DNA of 64,000 nt from Clostridium lacusfryxellense (lineage in GTDB: Bacteria; Bacillota; Clostridia; Clostridiales; Clostridiaceae), in the NCBI RefSeq assembly GCF_018861735.1, contig NZ_JAHLEB010000025.1, positions 1 through 64,000 of the forward strand. The letters run 5' to 3'. Under the pieces are notes generated by a model. That model saw only the letters and a list, made by a program, of their open reading frames with translations, was not told the DNA's origin and ran no database searches. The translations under genes were made by a program, and so were the position numbers. Positions 51,067-61,178 of the stretch are shown here, piece by piece. Numbering within the stretch: position 1 is the first letter of the stretch; each line of letters begins with the position of its first letter.

Positions 51067-52374
51067 TTATTTAGAATTTCTTCCAAGTATTTCATTAGCC
51101 TTAGTTCTAAAATCAGCTGCTGACGCCTCAGCTGTTGTTTTACCATATAAGAATGAATTTACTGTGTCTGTTAATGCCTTAGTAACTTCTGCAACACCTG
51201 CTGGGTCTGCTGGATCTGCTTTTGTTGAATTTGCAATAGTAATATCAGCATAATCAAACATATCCTTTTGTTGAGCTGTTAAAGAAGCTTTTAAGCTATC
51301 TCTTATTTTTGAAGATACAGGAATTCCACGTTCAGCATTTATGACTTTATTAGCTTCTGGATCATTTAAGAACCAATTAATGAATTTAGCTGCTTCTTTT
51401 TGGTTCTTTGAAGATTTCGCAACTGAGAAAAACATTGATGGTTTATTCCATAAAGCTTTAGTTCCGGTTTCGCTATATGGAGGTGTTACTATTTTCAAAT
51501 TAGGATTTGATTTTGAAACGATCACAGCATAATTAGACCAATCTAGTGTAGCTCCTGCTTGACCAGTAACAACTGGTTCTGCTTCTTTTCCTTTTGCACT
51601 AATTTGTGCCCACTCATCTGGATTAGGCATTGCTTTTGCATCTTGAAGCCTTTTAAGCATGCTAACATAATCTACAAAAACTTTATCATTATCGTAACCA
51701 AGTTTCGTTCCATCTGCAGAATACATAGTTTTACCATACTGTCTTACCCAATACGGATAAGTACTTATATTATCTATTTTACTTTGACCATAAGTTCCAG
51801 TCTTTTGCTTAATTTGTATCATATCTTTTTCAAAGTCAGCCCAAGTCCATTTCGATGTTGGAACTTCAAGTCCAGCTTTAGCAACCACATCTGGATTATA
51901 AGTCATTGCAAGTGATAATCCACCTAAAACAACTCCTGTTAGCTTACCATTTACTTTACCAGTATTTACTAAATTAGTATCAGCAGTGGCTAGATCAATA
52001 GTTTTATCAGTCACATAAGGTGTTAAATCCGCTAATGTATCATTTTTGGAATATGTTGATATAAATGAATAATCCATTTGCATTATATCTGGCATAGTAT
52101 CTCCTGCAGCCTGTGCTGATATTTTATCGAAGTATCCATCCCAACCAGAAGGTGTTGCTTGAAAAGTTATATTTGGGTTTTTAGCAGTATACATTTCCAG
52201 TAATTTATTAGTATAATCGTGTCTTGATTGTGAACCCCACCAAGTTATTGATAATTTAACAGCTGCATTCTCATCCACTTTACCTTTTGATGAATCGTCT
52301 GCCTTTGAACATCCGCTCATTGCTAAAGTACCTGTAAGTATAGCCGCTAAAAGTATAGAAATAGGTTTTTTCAT
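51067..52374 (-). CDS. Extracellular oligosaccharide-binding lipoprotein (family 1 solute-binding)
   Basis: A 435-residue lipoprotein: signal peptide MKKPISILLAAILTGTLAMS ending in a GC lipobox, then the large two-lobed fold. ITWWGSQSRHDYTNKLLEMY is the family start, and KSSKNQKEAAKFINWFLNDP lies late. The ATG at 52374 has AGGGGG nine bases upstream; a longer frame of 29 extra codons is not supported. It begins the three-gene importer operon. The neighbouring GH105 and GH4 genes suggest rhamnogalacturonan oligosaccharides as ligand. Confidence 0.87.
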   Translation of the reverse strand: MKKPISILLAAILTGTLAMSGCSKADDSSKGKVDENAAVKLSITWWGSQSRHDYTNKLLEMYTAKNPNITFQATPSGWDGYFDKISAQAAGDTMPDIMQMDYSFISTYSKNDTLADLTPYVTDKTIDLATADTNLVNTGKVNGKLTGVVLGGLSLAMTYNPDVVAKAGLEVPTSKWTWADFEKDMIQIKQKTGTYGQSKIDNISTYPYWVRQYGKTMYSADGTKLGYDNDKVFVDYVSMLKRLQDAKAMPNPDEWAQISAKGKEAEPVVTGQAGATLDWSNYAVIVSKSNPNLKIVTPPYSETGTKALWNKPSMFFSVAKSSKNQKEAAKFINWFLNDPEANKVINAERGIPVSSKIRDSLKASLTAQQKDMFDYADITIANSTKADPADPAGVAEVTKALTDTVNSFLYGKTTAEASAADFRTKANEILGRNSK

Positions 52375-52458
52375 TAATACCTGCCCCCTTGATTTTGTAC
52401 TTAAATTATTATTCGTATTTATATTTTTATTATACAATTTTTCATTAAATAAAAGAGT

Positions 52459-52498
52459 CAAAAAAAGCGCTAATTTTGTTTAAAAATCAGCACTTTTG
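52459..52498 (-). terminator. Intrinsic terminator after the YesN-type regulator
   Basis: Minus-strand stem AAAAGTGCTGATTTTT with AAAATTAGCGCTTTTT, loop TAAAC region, ending in a T7 tract. It lies eight bases past the response-regulator stop. Confidence 0.85.
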
Positions 52499-52505
52499 TA
52501 AACAG

Positions 52506-54059
52506 TTACAATTTTCTATATTCAGATGGAGTGTACCCCGTATACTTTTTAAACACTTGACTAAAGTATTGAGTGTTATCACCCAATCCTATTTGCTCAG
52601 TAATTTCATATATTTTATAATCCTTTTTACTTTTAATAAGTTCCTTAGCTTTCTCCATCCTAAGCCTAACAACATACCTAGAAAATTTTTCATTAGTATG
52701 TTTGTAAAAAAGTTTTCCCAGATAATTTTCATTTATAAATAAAACCGTTTTTGCAATCCAAGTAAGAGATAATTCATAGTTTTGTATATTATTGTCAACG
52801 CAGTTTATTACTGTACTAATAATAGAACCATAATTTTCTGTGTTGTTATCATAATTTTTTTTAGCTATTTCATTAGCTATCTCTTTTATATATACACTAA
52901 TTTGTTTTAACGTACTTTTGTCTTGGATTTCATATAACCCTTTTGTATAACCCCTAACTTCTTTACCATCACCTTGCCTTAGTATAATAAGAAATATTTC
53001 AATGCAATAATTTTTAGCCATTTCTATTTCAAGTTTTCCCTCATATATCATATGAAAAAAACTGTCCAATTGCAAGTTTAAGCTTTCTATATTACCTGTT
53101 TTAACAGAAACCGCAATTATTTCATTGTACGTTGAATCATTTAAATTATCCCTCGACTTGTTAAACTCAATAACTTTTTCTGTTATTATTTTGTTATCAC
53201 CAAGATAAAATTCACATTTCAGACATTCTTGAACCTCTAAATACATTTTATTTATACTGTCGAAACTATTTTCATTACTTACCCCTACACAAATATCATT
53301 TTTAAAATATTTATTAAAAGCGTCTTTAATTTGTGTTAATAAATCTGTCAGTATAGCTAAATCCATAGATTTAATTAACAATAAAATGTTGTTGTCCAAT
53401 ATAGTGCTTAAATAAACCGTACTTTGATCTAAAATATCATATGCTATGTTTTTCAAAGCAAACTTATCAATTACATCACTTTCATTAACTGCATTATCCA
53501 TTTTAAACACTATAAGTTTAAACTTAGTTTCTTTTATATCAAATAGTCTTAAAAAATATTCTAGTTCTAATTTACTATAATTTACTCCCATTATAAAATC
53601 TCTCAAAAATTGTTCTCCAACTTGTGGTAAAACTTTTTTTAAATTATCATTAATATCTTTTAGAAATCTATCTTTTTTTTCTTCATCTTTTTTTTCACTC
53701 TCTATTTCTATTAAAATCATAATTATTTCATTTTCATCACAAGGTTTTAACAAATAGTATTTAACTCCATATTTCATTGCCTTATTTGCAAATTCAAATT
53801 CTCCATATCCAGATAAAATTATAAAAATAATTTGAGGATACTCTGCATTTACTTTAGATATTAATTCAAGCCCATCCATTCCTGGCATCTTGATATCCGT
53901 AATAACCACATCTGGAACATCACGAATAATAGTCTCATATGCATCTATACCATTTTCAGCCATTCCACAAAGTGAGAAACCATAGTTATCCCAGTCAATG
54001 GAATTTCCTATGCCTTCTCTTATTATTCTTTCATCATCAACAATCAATACTTTGTACAC
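52506..54059 (-). CDS. YesN-type response regulator with AraC DNA-binding domain
   Basis: A 517-residue regulator. The receiver domain (1-125) has VLIVDDERIIREGIGNS and VVITDIKMPGMDGLEL with the phospho-acceptor Asp near 55. A linker domain follows, then AraC helix-turn-helix motifs at about 410-515 (ENYLGKLFYKHTNEKFSRYV and IGLGDNTQYFSQVFKKYTGY). The start is GTG after GGGGTG, four bases past the kinase stop. It probably activates the adjacent binding-protein operon and pectin genes in response to extracellular oligosaccharides sensed by its kinase. Confidence 0.88.
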   Translation of the reverse strand: MYKVLIVDDERIIREGIGNSIDWDNYGFSLCGMAENGIDAYETIIRDVPDVVITDIKMPGMDGLELISKVNAEYPQIIFIILSGYGEFEFANKAMKYGVKYYLLKPCDENEIIMILIEIESEKKDEEKKDRFLKDINDNLKKVLPQVGEQFLRDFIMGVNYSKLELEYFLRLFDIKETKFKLIVFKMDNAVNESDVIDKFALKNIAYDILDQSTVYLSTILDNNILLLIKSMDLAILTDLLTQIKDAFNKYFKNDICVGVSNENSFDSINKMYLEVQECLKCEFYLGDNKIITEKVIEFNKSRDNLNDSTYNEIIAVSVKTGNIESLNLQLDSFFHMIYEGKLEIEMAKNYCIEIFLIILRQGDGKEVRGYTKGLYEIQDKSTLKQISVYIKEIANEIAKKNYDNNTENYGSIISTVINCVDNNIQNYELSLTWIAKTVLFINENYLGKLFYKHTNEKFSRYVVRLRMEKAKELIKSKKDYKIYEITEQIGLGDNTQYFSQVFKKYTGYTPSEYRKL

Positions 54060-54063
54060 TTTA

Positions 54064-55839
54064 TCACCCCGCTTTATAAGGTATTCTAACTATAACAGTA
54101 GTTCCTTTATTTAATTCACTCTTTACTGTCAATCCAAATTCATCTCCGAAAAACAGTTTTATTCGCTCATCTATATTTTTTATACCAATTCCAGTACTCC
54201 TGGATTTGTTTACTCCAAGTTCTAACTCACGCAAAAATTCCTCCGTCATACCTATTCCATTATCACTAACTATTATCTCAATAAAATCCTTATGCTTTTG
54301 AGATTTAATTGTAATTTTACAAACTCCAGTTAATTGTTCAAGTCCATACTTAATAGAATTTTCAACAAGTGGCTGCAATGTCATTTTAAGAATGTGACAA
54401 TCTTTAATATCCTCAGATACCAATTCGCTAAAATCAAGCCTCTCCTCATATCTTATCTTTTGTATAGTTATATAATCATTTAATAACTTTAGCTCATCAT
54501 CAATTTTAATGATATTATCCGTACTAGCAATAGATGCTCTAAATAAATTTGCCAGAGACTTAACCATTAATGAAATTTTGATTTGTTTATTTGCTTTAGC
54601 TATCCAATGTATTGAATCAAGAGTATTATATAAAAAATGTGGATTTATCTGAGATTGCAAAGCCTTTAATTGTGTTTCCTTAACTAGTATTTGCTTAGTA
54701 TAGTTTTCTTTTATTAAATCATTTATTTTATTAACCATAACAATAAAATCATTATTTAATTGTCCCATTTCATCACATTTTCCATCAGAACTCTTATCCA
54801 TTACCATTATATCAAAATTACCATTTTCAACTTTTTTCATTTTTTTACTCAATGTAATTATTGGTTTTGTTATACTACTCGAAAACCCTAACCCAGTGAA
54901 AATTGCTAAAGTAAAAATCATTAAAAAACAAAATACCATAATAGTTCTCATAATTTCTATATTTTTAAAAATATTTTCATATGATAAAAAATATACGTAT
55001 GTCCAATTAGTATAATCAGATACTTCACTATTTAATAAAAATTTCTTTCCATCGATATTATATATTTCACTTTTTGTAGCATTTAATCCAACATCAATTG
55101 CCTTTTGCGATGCAATTTTTTCGTCTTTATATATAACCTCTTTGTTTTCAGATAAAATCATTAAATTAGCTTTATATTGGGGAGACATACTTGAAACCGA
55201 GCTTACTAATGTTCCCGCATCAATCCTTATTATAAGCGTACCTATTACTTCAAAATTGCTTATGGATCTTATCTTTCGTGCTAAAATAAAGTTTTTATAC
55301 TCACCTTGAGGTTCCATCCACACAAAACCCCCAGATTTTTCATCCAATCTTTTCATTATTTCCTTTTGCGTATTATCCTGAATAGTAATAGCACTATTTC
55401 CTACTGTGTACATCTTATCATTAATATCTACAAAACTAATAGATGATATGTACCTCTCAGTTTGAGATTTATTTCTCAATATAGCCTCCATATTTGTAAT
55501 TGCATCATATCTTTCATAAGAGGATTTGTCACTATTGATAGTCTTCAAATAATTCTGTGTCTGATTTGAAGATAGAACATCAAAACTTAATCCTTCAACC
55601 TTTCTAAGTTCATTTTCAATATTTGTAGAGTATATATTAAGAATTTCAGATGAATTATTAATTAATTGCTTATCATATACTTTAAATGTTATCTGCAATA
55701 AAAAGAAGGATAACATACTAATTATCAATACTAATGTAGTTAAAATAATAAATACCTTTCTTTTAATAGATAATACCTTATACTTATTTTTAATATTATT
55801 CTTAGTCTTAATTAAATAATTATGTATTACAGTAATCAC
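54064..55839 (-). CDS. YesM-type sensor histidine kinase
   Basis: A 591-residue membrane kinase. Helix 1 lies at about 30-52, an extracellular Cache-like sensor domain at about 55-295, helix 2 at about 300-320, and HAMP at about 325-380. LQSQINPHFLYNTLDSIHW carries the phospho-His of the HisKA_7TM/YesM class, and the ATPase has LVENSIKYGLEQL and VSDNGIGM, SRSTGIGIKNIDERI. The start is unclear: the frame opens at a GTG that overlaps AGGAGGTGAT, and no ATG, GTG or TTG lies at normal spacing. It signals to the response regulator just downstream. Confidence 0.88.
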   Translation of the reverse strand: MITVIHNYLIKTKNNIKNKYKVLSIKRKVFIILTTLVLIISMLSFFLLQITFKVYDKQLINNSSEILNIYSTNIENELRKVEGLSFDVLSSNQTQNYLKTINSDKSSYERYDAITNMEAILRNKSQTERYISSISFVDINDKMYTVGNSAITIQDNTQKEIMKRLDEKSGGFVWMEPQGEYKNFILARKIRSISNFEVIGTLIIRIDAGTLVSSVSSMSPQYKANLMILSENKEVIYKDEKIASQKAIDVGLNATKSEIYNIDGKKFLLNSEVSDYTNWTYVYFLSYENIFKNIEIMRTIMVFCFLMIFTLAIFTGLGFSSSITKPIITLSKKMKKVENGNFDIMVMDKSSDGKCDEMGQLNNDFIVMVNKINDLIKENYTKQILVKETQLKALQSQINPHFLYNTLDSIHWIAKANKQIKISLMVKSLANLFRASIASTDNIIKIDDELKLLNDYITIQKIRYEERLDFSELVSEDIKDCHILKMTLQPLVENSIKYGLEQLTGVCKITIKSQKHKDFIEIIVSDNGIGMTEEFLRELELGVNKSRSTGIGIKNIDERIKLFFGDEFGLTVKSELNKGTTVIVRIPYKAG

Positions 55840-55885
55840 CTCCTCTCTACATTTTATAACAATTAGTTTAATTTATATACTCTTA

Positions 55886-57685
55886 CTACATTTTATCCAA
55901 CATTTTTTTTACAACCATTGCTACATAACCCCTGGTAATTAAACTATTTTTGTCATTTCTCTTGTCCTGCACCAAATCAACTGCTATATCTTTATTTAAT
56001 TTAAGTGCAGCTAAAACAATATCCTCTACTTCCCCTATCGTTATTGGTTTTTCAGGCATTATAGTATTATTAACAATAATACTATCTGGAATTATGTCAT
56101 AATTATAAGCAGCTTGAATTATACCAGCATACCACTCATCACCAAATACATCATCAAAAACATCATTATATACATTCGTAGGTGAATATCTAAATACCTT
56201 TAACATTATATCTAGAAAATTGGCCCTTGCTAAAATATTGTTCGGATTAAACTTTTCATCTTCAACATTCATTATTCCACGTTTAACCACTTCTTCAATA
56301 TCTGTTTTAGCAAAATGTTTATCAATATCTATACATTTTGTAAATGAAATATTTTGAGCCCAATCATTTGATTGCGACCATAATTTAAATTCTTCACGTA
56401 CGGCTTCATCTGTAGGTTCTACCCAATTAGAAACTTGCTTTATTTGTATTTCATCCTCAGAAATATCTCTTAAATGCTTTATTATAGTATGGATTTTGGC
56501 TTCCTTAATTCCATCTACTACAAGCCTTGCCATTTCGAAAGCGCCAAAATCATTATGATGAGTATAGTCCTTAGGATAAAAATACCTAGCAACTTTTTTT
56601 GATCCATGTTTTAAAATAAAATCAACACTTTTATCATGAAGATCAATAAGAGGGATTCCTCTTTCAAAAGCAACTTGTTTACACGCATCCGCATATTCTT
56701 TGAGCATATCATTAAAACTCCCATTAGGCCCATTCCATATAGTTCTACTTACTGGAGAAACAATAACTGGATAAGCACCTTTTTCCTGTATCTCCTGAGC
56801 ATATCTTCTTAGATTATCTGCATAACCTCCAAAAGCACCCAAAGTCTTGTCCTTTTGATCATTATGTCCGAATTGCATAATTATTATATCATCTTGCTTT
56901 ATAGACCTTTCAACAATACTCCAGTGTCCACCGCTTCTAAAACTTTCAGTTGTTAATCCAGAGTGAGAATGATTAGAAACAGATATGCCTTGTTTTAAAA
57001 ATAGTGGTAGTATCTGAGCCCATCCGCAATAACTAGTTGCAGGATTATATGGGTAATTTGCACCTTGATCAGTTACTGTAGAATCCCCCGCAATATAAAT
57101 AGTTGGTATGTTACTAGCTTCATCAACAGTTAAGAAATTAATGCAAGAGTTAATCCCCAAAATAGTAATATCTATACTATCATCTTTATAAACCTCAGTT
57201 TTACCTCTAGGAACAATGTCACAAACGTTTGCTGTAAAATCAAAATCAATCAATTCCCCAGCTTTAGCAATTGCATTTTTTAGTACGCACCTTCTTCTTT
57301 GGGAAAATACTGAAACCGTCATATCCTTGTTTTTATTTCCCATACTTAACTTTATGTTATAATTTCCGCTACGTGGAATTTTAACTCTAAAACTTAATGG
57401 TACATCGGGTTTATCACTATAACAAAATCCATTTATAATATTATTATTGTCCTGCTCCTCCATAAGAATATTACTTATTTGCTGCCCAATTAATGATGGA
57501 TCAATATCGAAAGCACTTCCAAGTTCAGGAATTTGTAATAATTCATTTTTCTCTTTAACACCTTCAGTAACAAATCCATACTCATTCTCATTTGTATAAA
57601 ATGTTTCATTTGTTATGTTAACATATTCTTTTTTCTGATCTAATCCCCCAAAATTAAATTTCTTTGAAAACAATTCTAAAGACAT
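55886..57685 (-). CDS. CE12-like SGNH esterase (rhamnogalacturonan acetylesterase) with SLH-like C-terminal repeats
   Basis: A 599-residue protein. Residues 1-210 form a beta-rich accessory domain. The SGNH domain has TIYIAGDSTVTDQG (nucleophile Ser), MQFGHNDQKD and PKDYTHHNDFGAFEMA (Asp/His). After about residue 430, FAKTDIEEVVKRGIMN, NPNNILARANFLDIM and FGDEWYAGIIQAAYNY resemble two to three S-layer homology repeats. There is no signal peptide, so these repeats are odd: they usually bind cell-wall polymers. The ATG at 57685 is chosen over an upstream GTG by its nine-base distance from GGGTG. It follows the GH106-like gene by four bases. It probably removes acetyl groups from imported rhamnogalacturonan fragments. 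Confidence 0.75.
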   Translation of the reverse strand: MSLELFSKKFNFGGLDQKKEYVNITNETFYTNENEYGFVTEGVKEKNELLQIPELGSAFDIDPSLIGQQISNILMEEQDNNNIINGFCYSDKPDVPLSFRVKIPRSGNYNIKLSMGNKNKDMTVSVFSQRRRCVLKNAIAKAGELIDFDFTANVCDIVPRGKTEVYKDDSIDITILGINSCINFLTVDEASNIPTIYIAGDSTVTDQGANYPYNPATSYCGWAQILPLFLKQGISVSNHSHSGLTTESFRSGGHWSIVERSIKQDDIIIMQFGHNDQKDKTLGAFGGYADNLRRYAQEIQEKGAYPVIVSPVSRTIWNGPNGSFNDMLKEYADACKQVAFERGIPLIDLHDKSVDFILKHGSKKVARYFYPKDYTHHNDFGAFEMARLVVDGIKEAKIHTIIKHLRDISEDEIQIKQVSNWVEPTDEAVREEFKLWSQSNDWAQNISFTKCIDIDKHFAKTDIEEVVKRGIMNVEDEKFNPNNILARANFLDIMLKVFRYSPTNVYNDVFDDVFGDEWYAGIIQAAYNYDIIPDSIIVNNTIMPEKPITIGEVEDIVLAALKLNKDIAVDLVQDKRNDKNSLITRGYVAMVVKKMLDKM

Positions 57686-57689
57686 AATT

Positions 57690-60152
57690 TTATTCACCCA
57701 CTTTAAAGTATTTATACTCTTTGTAAACTTTTAATTTTAAGCTTCCTGCAATTCCTGATTTAAGGCTAACCCCACAAATTCTATTTGCTAGTGAATTAGT
57801 TACCTCTATAATCAATGAATTTAAACCCAACCTCACACAAGTTGAAATATCAAAAATATATGGTCCCCACATTTTTATGAAAGGCTGTTTTCCATTTATA
57901 AATACCTTTACAATTTCATATGCCTCCTCAAGTTCAAGTTGTACTACATTTATAATTTTAATGTTTTCAATAGTGAATTCATTCCTGTATGTCATGGTTC
58001 CAGAGTAATTTTCTAAACCTCTCCATTCATTAAAAGGAGTTAATTCAAATTCTTTAAGAATATTCTCATCATCATTGAACTTTTTTTTATTGCTTGTAAT
58101 CATCACGGGGCTTGAACTATCCACAACAAAGATAACACTTTCTCTTCTATTTAATTCGAGTGGTATGCTCATAAACCCATCATTTATTTCTAACACTTCC
58201 TGCTTCTCGGTTTCTCCCTTCCATGCATCCCACTTCTCTACATTTCCAACATTTTTAATATTTATAGTATCATTTATTTTTTCTTCACCTTCATTTACAA
58301 GAACATAGTAGTGAAAACCATCCTTAACTACATGACTTACTCTTAGTGATTTTTGCTTATGCAAAGTATATAAATCACGACTTTCTAAAATTTCTGGAAT
58401 ATTTAATAAATCATTACTTTCTTTAAGAACCAAAACATTCTTTAGACTAATGTTATCTCCATCTAAATTGTTAATTATAATTAAACCACCAGCATCCGTA
58501 AATTTCTGTAGTTCTGGTATTATTTCTTTTGTAACAATACTAACATTCTCAATTATAATAACATTATATTTTTGCTTTTGAATATTTACAATTCCATCAC
58601 TTATATTACATAAATCTGATATAAGTAGTTCTTTTTCCAAATAATTAAATTCAATAGAGTTTTCGTATAATGACTTAACGCTTTTCCACGGTAAGTTATG
58701 ATTTTCGCATAATACTGCAATATTTGTTACGTTGTAACCACCCGTCATTATATAACTCATTCTTTTCATATATAAAGATATATGATTGTAATATGGCCAC
58801 CATATATTGTTAGGCCCCACGTCTGGTGGTCTTTCTCCAATTCTTCGCTCGCCTCTTATTGAATAGAAGAAAGCATGAGGATATAAAAGATTTACTCCCC
58901 TTACAAATAACCAATCCATATACCATTTCATATCATCTGCCGAAAATGACCACTCTATTTTATTCTTTCCACAGCAAGCAAAACATTCATTTCCATTTCT
59001 TATTTTACCTCTGTGCCTAGCTGAATCAGAGCTACACTTAGCCATTGTAGAGTGAACTCCCGAAATAGCCATGTCATTCTCTGGTGATACCCACCTCCAT
59101 ACTATATCCTGAGCTGGTACATGAAAATGTTTAAGTAAACCAATATCATCACTTTCATGAGGATGTCCTGTAAGTGATATATTATGATTTTCGCACCACT
59201 CACTTATCGGTTTGTAAAAAGATATCTCTAATTTTTTGTTTATAGCAATATTATATCTATTTTTTATAATTGTACTTTGAGAAGTTTGCGACTTTGCCTC
59301 TAACCACAATGCTGGTAAATCTTCTTCCTGTCCGCCTTGCTCAATATAAAAATCAAGGAATCCACTCGTCCATGGCTTCATATTATTATGATTACCTCTG
59401 CCCATTATATCTGGCTCATCAGTAAACATTCCTGTTACAACATTCCCAAAATATTCACTGAATTCTTTATAATACTTCTCATGAGTTAATCTAATAAAAG
59501 ACTTAACCGCACTAGGATTAAGCAAATCACTTGAAGCAGGTGCCTGCGATTCTCCATCATCCTCCCCAAAATGTATACCTCTTATATGCCCTTTCGTATA
59601 GACCTCTATAAAAAGAACAATATACCATTCATCTTTACTTGGTGGAATAAATGTTATCTTATCATCCTTAACTTTTATTTTTTTCACCTGTAAAAAATCA
59701 AATTCATTATCTTTATTTTTTTTAACTGCTAGTGCCGAAACCAATTTCTCTTCATTAGTGTTTTCAAATTCAACTGCTGTTTCGTTGTAACATTTATATT
59801 CCAGCATTTTAAGTCCGCGGCTAGCATGCTCTGGATTATTCTTAACCACCATTCCATGAGCAGATCCTGAAGGATACATAGCCTCATCATATAGTACTAC
59901 CTTCATATTAAGTTTTTCCGCTTCCTCGATAGCACACCTTACAAAACTCATAAATTTAACAGAAAGATATTCAATTTCTTTAGGAATCCCTATCCTTGGA
60001 TGAATAACAAATGCATTAACCCCTTTTTCTTTGAAGTCGTTAATTTGCCTCTTAATCTCTTTATTGTCTAAACCATCATTCCAAAACCAAAATGGGATTG
60101 GCGTATATTCCTCTGAGGGGTTTATGAATTCATTTCTTTGCTCTTCAATCAT
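57690..60152 (-). CDS. GH106-like glycoside hydrolase (probable alpha-L-rhamnosidase)
   Basis: An 820-residue intracellular enzyme. It starts with TPIPFWFWNDGLDNKEIKRQ and continues KVVLYDEAMYPSGSAHGMVV and GMFTDEPDIMGRG, a pattern seen in large barrel glycosidases grouped with family 106 alpha-L-rhamnosidases. A Rossmann-like domain and a C-terminal galactose-binding-like domain (YEIVKVFINGKQPFIKMWGP) follow. There is no signal peptide. The ATG at 60152 has AAGGAGG eight bases upstream. In this locus a rhamnosidase acting on RG-I oligosaccharides fits, but some relatives are uncharacterised. Confidence 0.65.
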   Translation of the reverse strand: MIEEQRNEFINPSEEYTPIPFWFWNDGLDNKEIKRQINDFKEKGVNAFVIHPRIGIPKEIEYLSVKFMSFVRCAIEEAEKLNMKVVLYDEAMYPSGSAHGMVVKNNPEHASRGLKMLEYKCYNETAVEFENTNEEKLVSALAVKKNKDNEFDFLQVKKIKVKDDKITFIPPSKDEWYIVLFIEVYTKGHIRGIHFGEDDGESQAPASSDLLNPSAVKSFIRLTHEKYYKEFSEYFGNVVTGMFTDEPDIMGRGNHNNMKPWTSGFLDFYIEQGGQEEDLPALWLEAKSQTSQSTIIKNRYNIAINKKLEISFYKPISEWCENHNISLTGHPHESDDIGLLKHFHVPAQDIVWRWVSPENDMAISGVHSTMAKCSSDSARHRGKIRNGNECFACCGKNKIEWSFSADDMKWYMDWLFVRGVNLLYPHAFFYSIRGERRIGERPPDVGPNNIWWPYYNHISLYMKRMSYIMTGGYNVTNIAVLCENHNLPWKSVKSLYENSIEFNYLEKELLISDLCNISDGIVNIQKQKYNVIIIENVSIVTKEIIPELQKFTDAGGLIIINNLDGDNISLKNVLVLKESNDLLNIPEILESRDLYTLHKQKSLRVSHVVKDGFHYYVLVNEGEEKINDTINIKNVGNVEKWDAWKGETEKQEVLEINDGFMSIPLELNRRESVIFVVDSSSPVMITSNKKKFNDDENILKEFELTPFNEWRGLENYSGTMTYRNEFTIENIKIINVVQLELEEAYEIVKVFINGKQPFIKMWGPYIFDISTCVRLGLNSLIIEVTNSLANRICGVSLKSGIAGSLKLKVYKEYKYFKVGE

Positions 60153-60222
60153 TTTTGACACCTCCTTTTTAATATATTATCTTGAATGCGTTAAGATTAA
60201 CTATTTGTACAAACCCATTATA

Positions 60223-60268
60223 CAAAGACCCCAACATAAGAATTTTAAAATTCATGCAGAGGTCTTTG
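60223..60268. terminator. Hairpin between the deacetylase and GH106-like gene
   Basis: CAAAGACC (60223-60230) pairs with GGTCTTTG (60261-60268), with the inner palindrome AGAATTTTAAAATTC. It lies downstream of the deacetylase on the minus strand and abuts a TATAAT that would be the -10 of the GH106-like gene. The T tract is poor. Confidence 0.5.
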
Positions 60269-60300
60269 ATTATTATTTATTCTAATGAAAATCTCCTAAT

Positions 60301-61098
60301 TTATAATAAATTCTTTTGAGTACCACCCTTAATTTCAATTATTTCACCATTAACGCTTAGCCATAAATCTAAAACTGATGGATTATAGACAAAATCACAA
60401 GCAGCTGAAAATTTTAAATTATCAATAGCTTTAAGGTAGTCTACTATTTCTATGTTTGTAGCATACCAAGTGTCTTCCTTATTACTCACTAACTTACAAA
60501 ATCCCTCAATCAGTTCCCAGTTATTATCTCTATCAAATTCATAACTGTGGCCCCATACATACATCATATAAAGATATTGTTTTTTATTTAGTGATACAAA
60601 TTCTTCTCCAAGTTCCATTAAATTCGTATTATGATGGCAAGTTGCTTTCCAAGCAAAAAAATCTTCAGGAAGGTCAAATATTTTACTACTACCCACTACT
60701 CTTGAATATTCTATGCCAAGATGAGGTAGTATTTCTTTAATATCATTATTATAAGATCCATTAGGATAAGATAGTCCTCTTACTGTGTAGCCAACTAAGT
60801 TTTCTAAATTTTTTCTATCTTCTAAAACCTGAAGTACTACCTGTTCCTTTGGAGATCTTGCTATTGTTGGATGGGTTAAAGTATGCGTCGCCACTTCATG
60901 TCCAATATAAAGTTCTTTAACCTCGCTAGGCTTAATTCGACTGTCATCAAACAAACCTGAATTTATATGGAATGTACCTTTTATAGCATTTTTATTTAAT
61001 ATTTCTACAAGTCTTCTATCAAAAACTTTTCCATCATCATAACTCATAGTTAATACCTTATGTTTACCTTGAGGAAAGCACTTGTAAATATTATACAT
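60301..61098 (-). CDS. Polysaccharide deacetylase family protein, cytosolic
   Basis: A 265-residue NodB-fold hydrolase. VLTMSYDDGKVFDRRLVEIL has the YDDG variant of the TFDDG metal motif, and GHEVATHTLTHPTIA has the HxxxH ligands (HTLTH). VRGLSYPNGSYND is the third motif, and MYVWGHSYEFD carries the late His. No signal peptide is present, so it acts inside the cell on an imported sugar or oligosaccharide. It sits between GH105 and GH106-like genes. Confidence 0.8.
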   Translation of the reverse strand: MYNIYKCFPQGKHKVLTMSYDDGKVFDRRLVEILNKNAIKGTFHINSGLFDDSRIKPSEVKELYIGHEVATHTLTHPTIARSPKEQVVLQVLEDRKNLENLVGYTVRGLSYPNGSYNNDIKEILPHLGIEYSRVVGSSKIFDLPEDFFAWKATCHHNTNLMELGEEFVSLNKKQYLYMMYVWGHSYEFDRDNNWELIEGFCKLVSNKEDTWYATNIEIVDYLKAIDNLKFSAACDFVYNPSVLDLWLSVNGEIIEIKGGTQKNLL

Positions 61099-61178
61099 TT
61101 AAATTACCCCTTTTAATATCTCGCGAACCTTTTAATTCGCGAAATTGATTTTATTTGTTCTATAATTTATAACTTAAA

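Noticed and set aside
52374-52461. Longer start for the oligosaccharide-binding lipoprotein
   Set aside because: The 29 extra residues would bury the signal peptide; AGGGGG is placed for the ATG at 52374.
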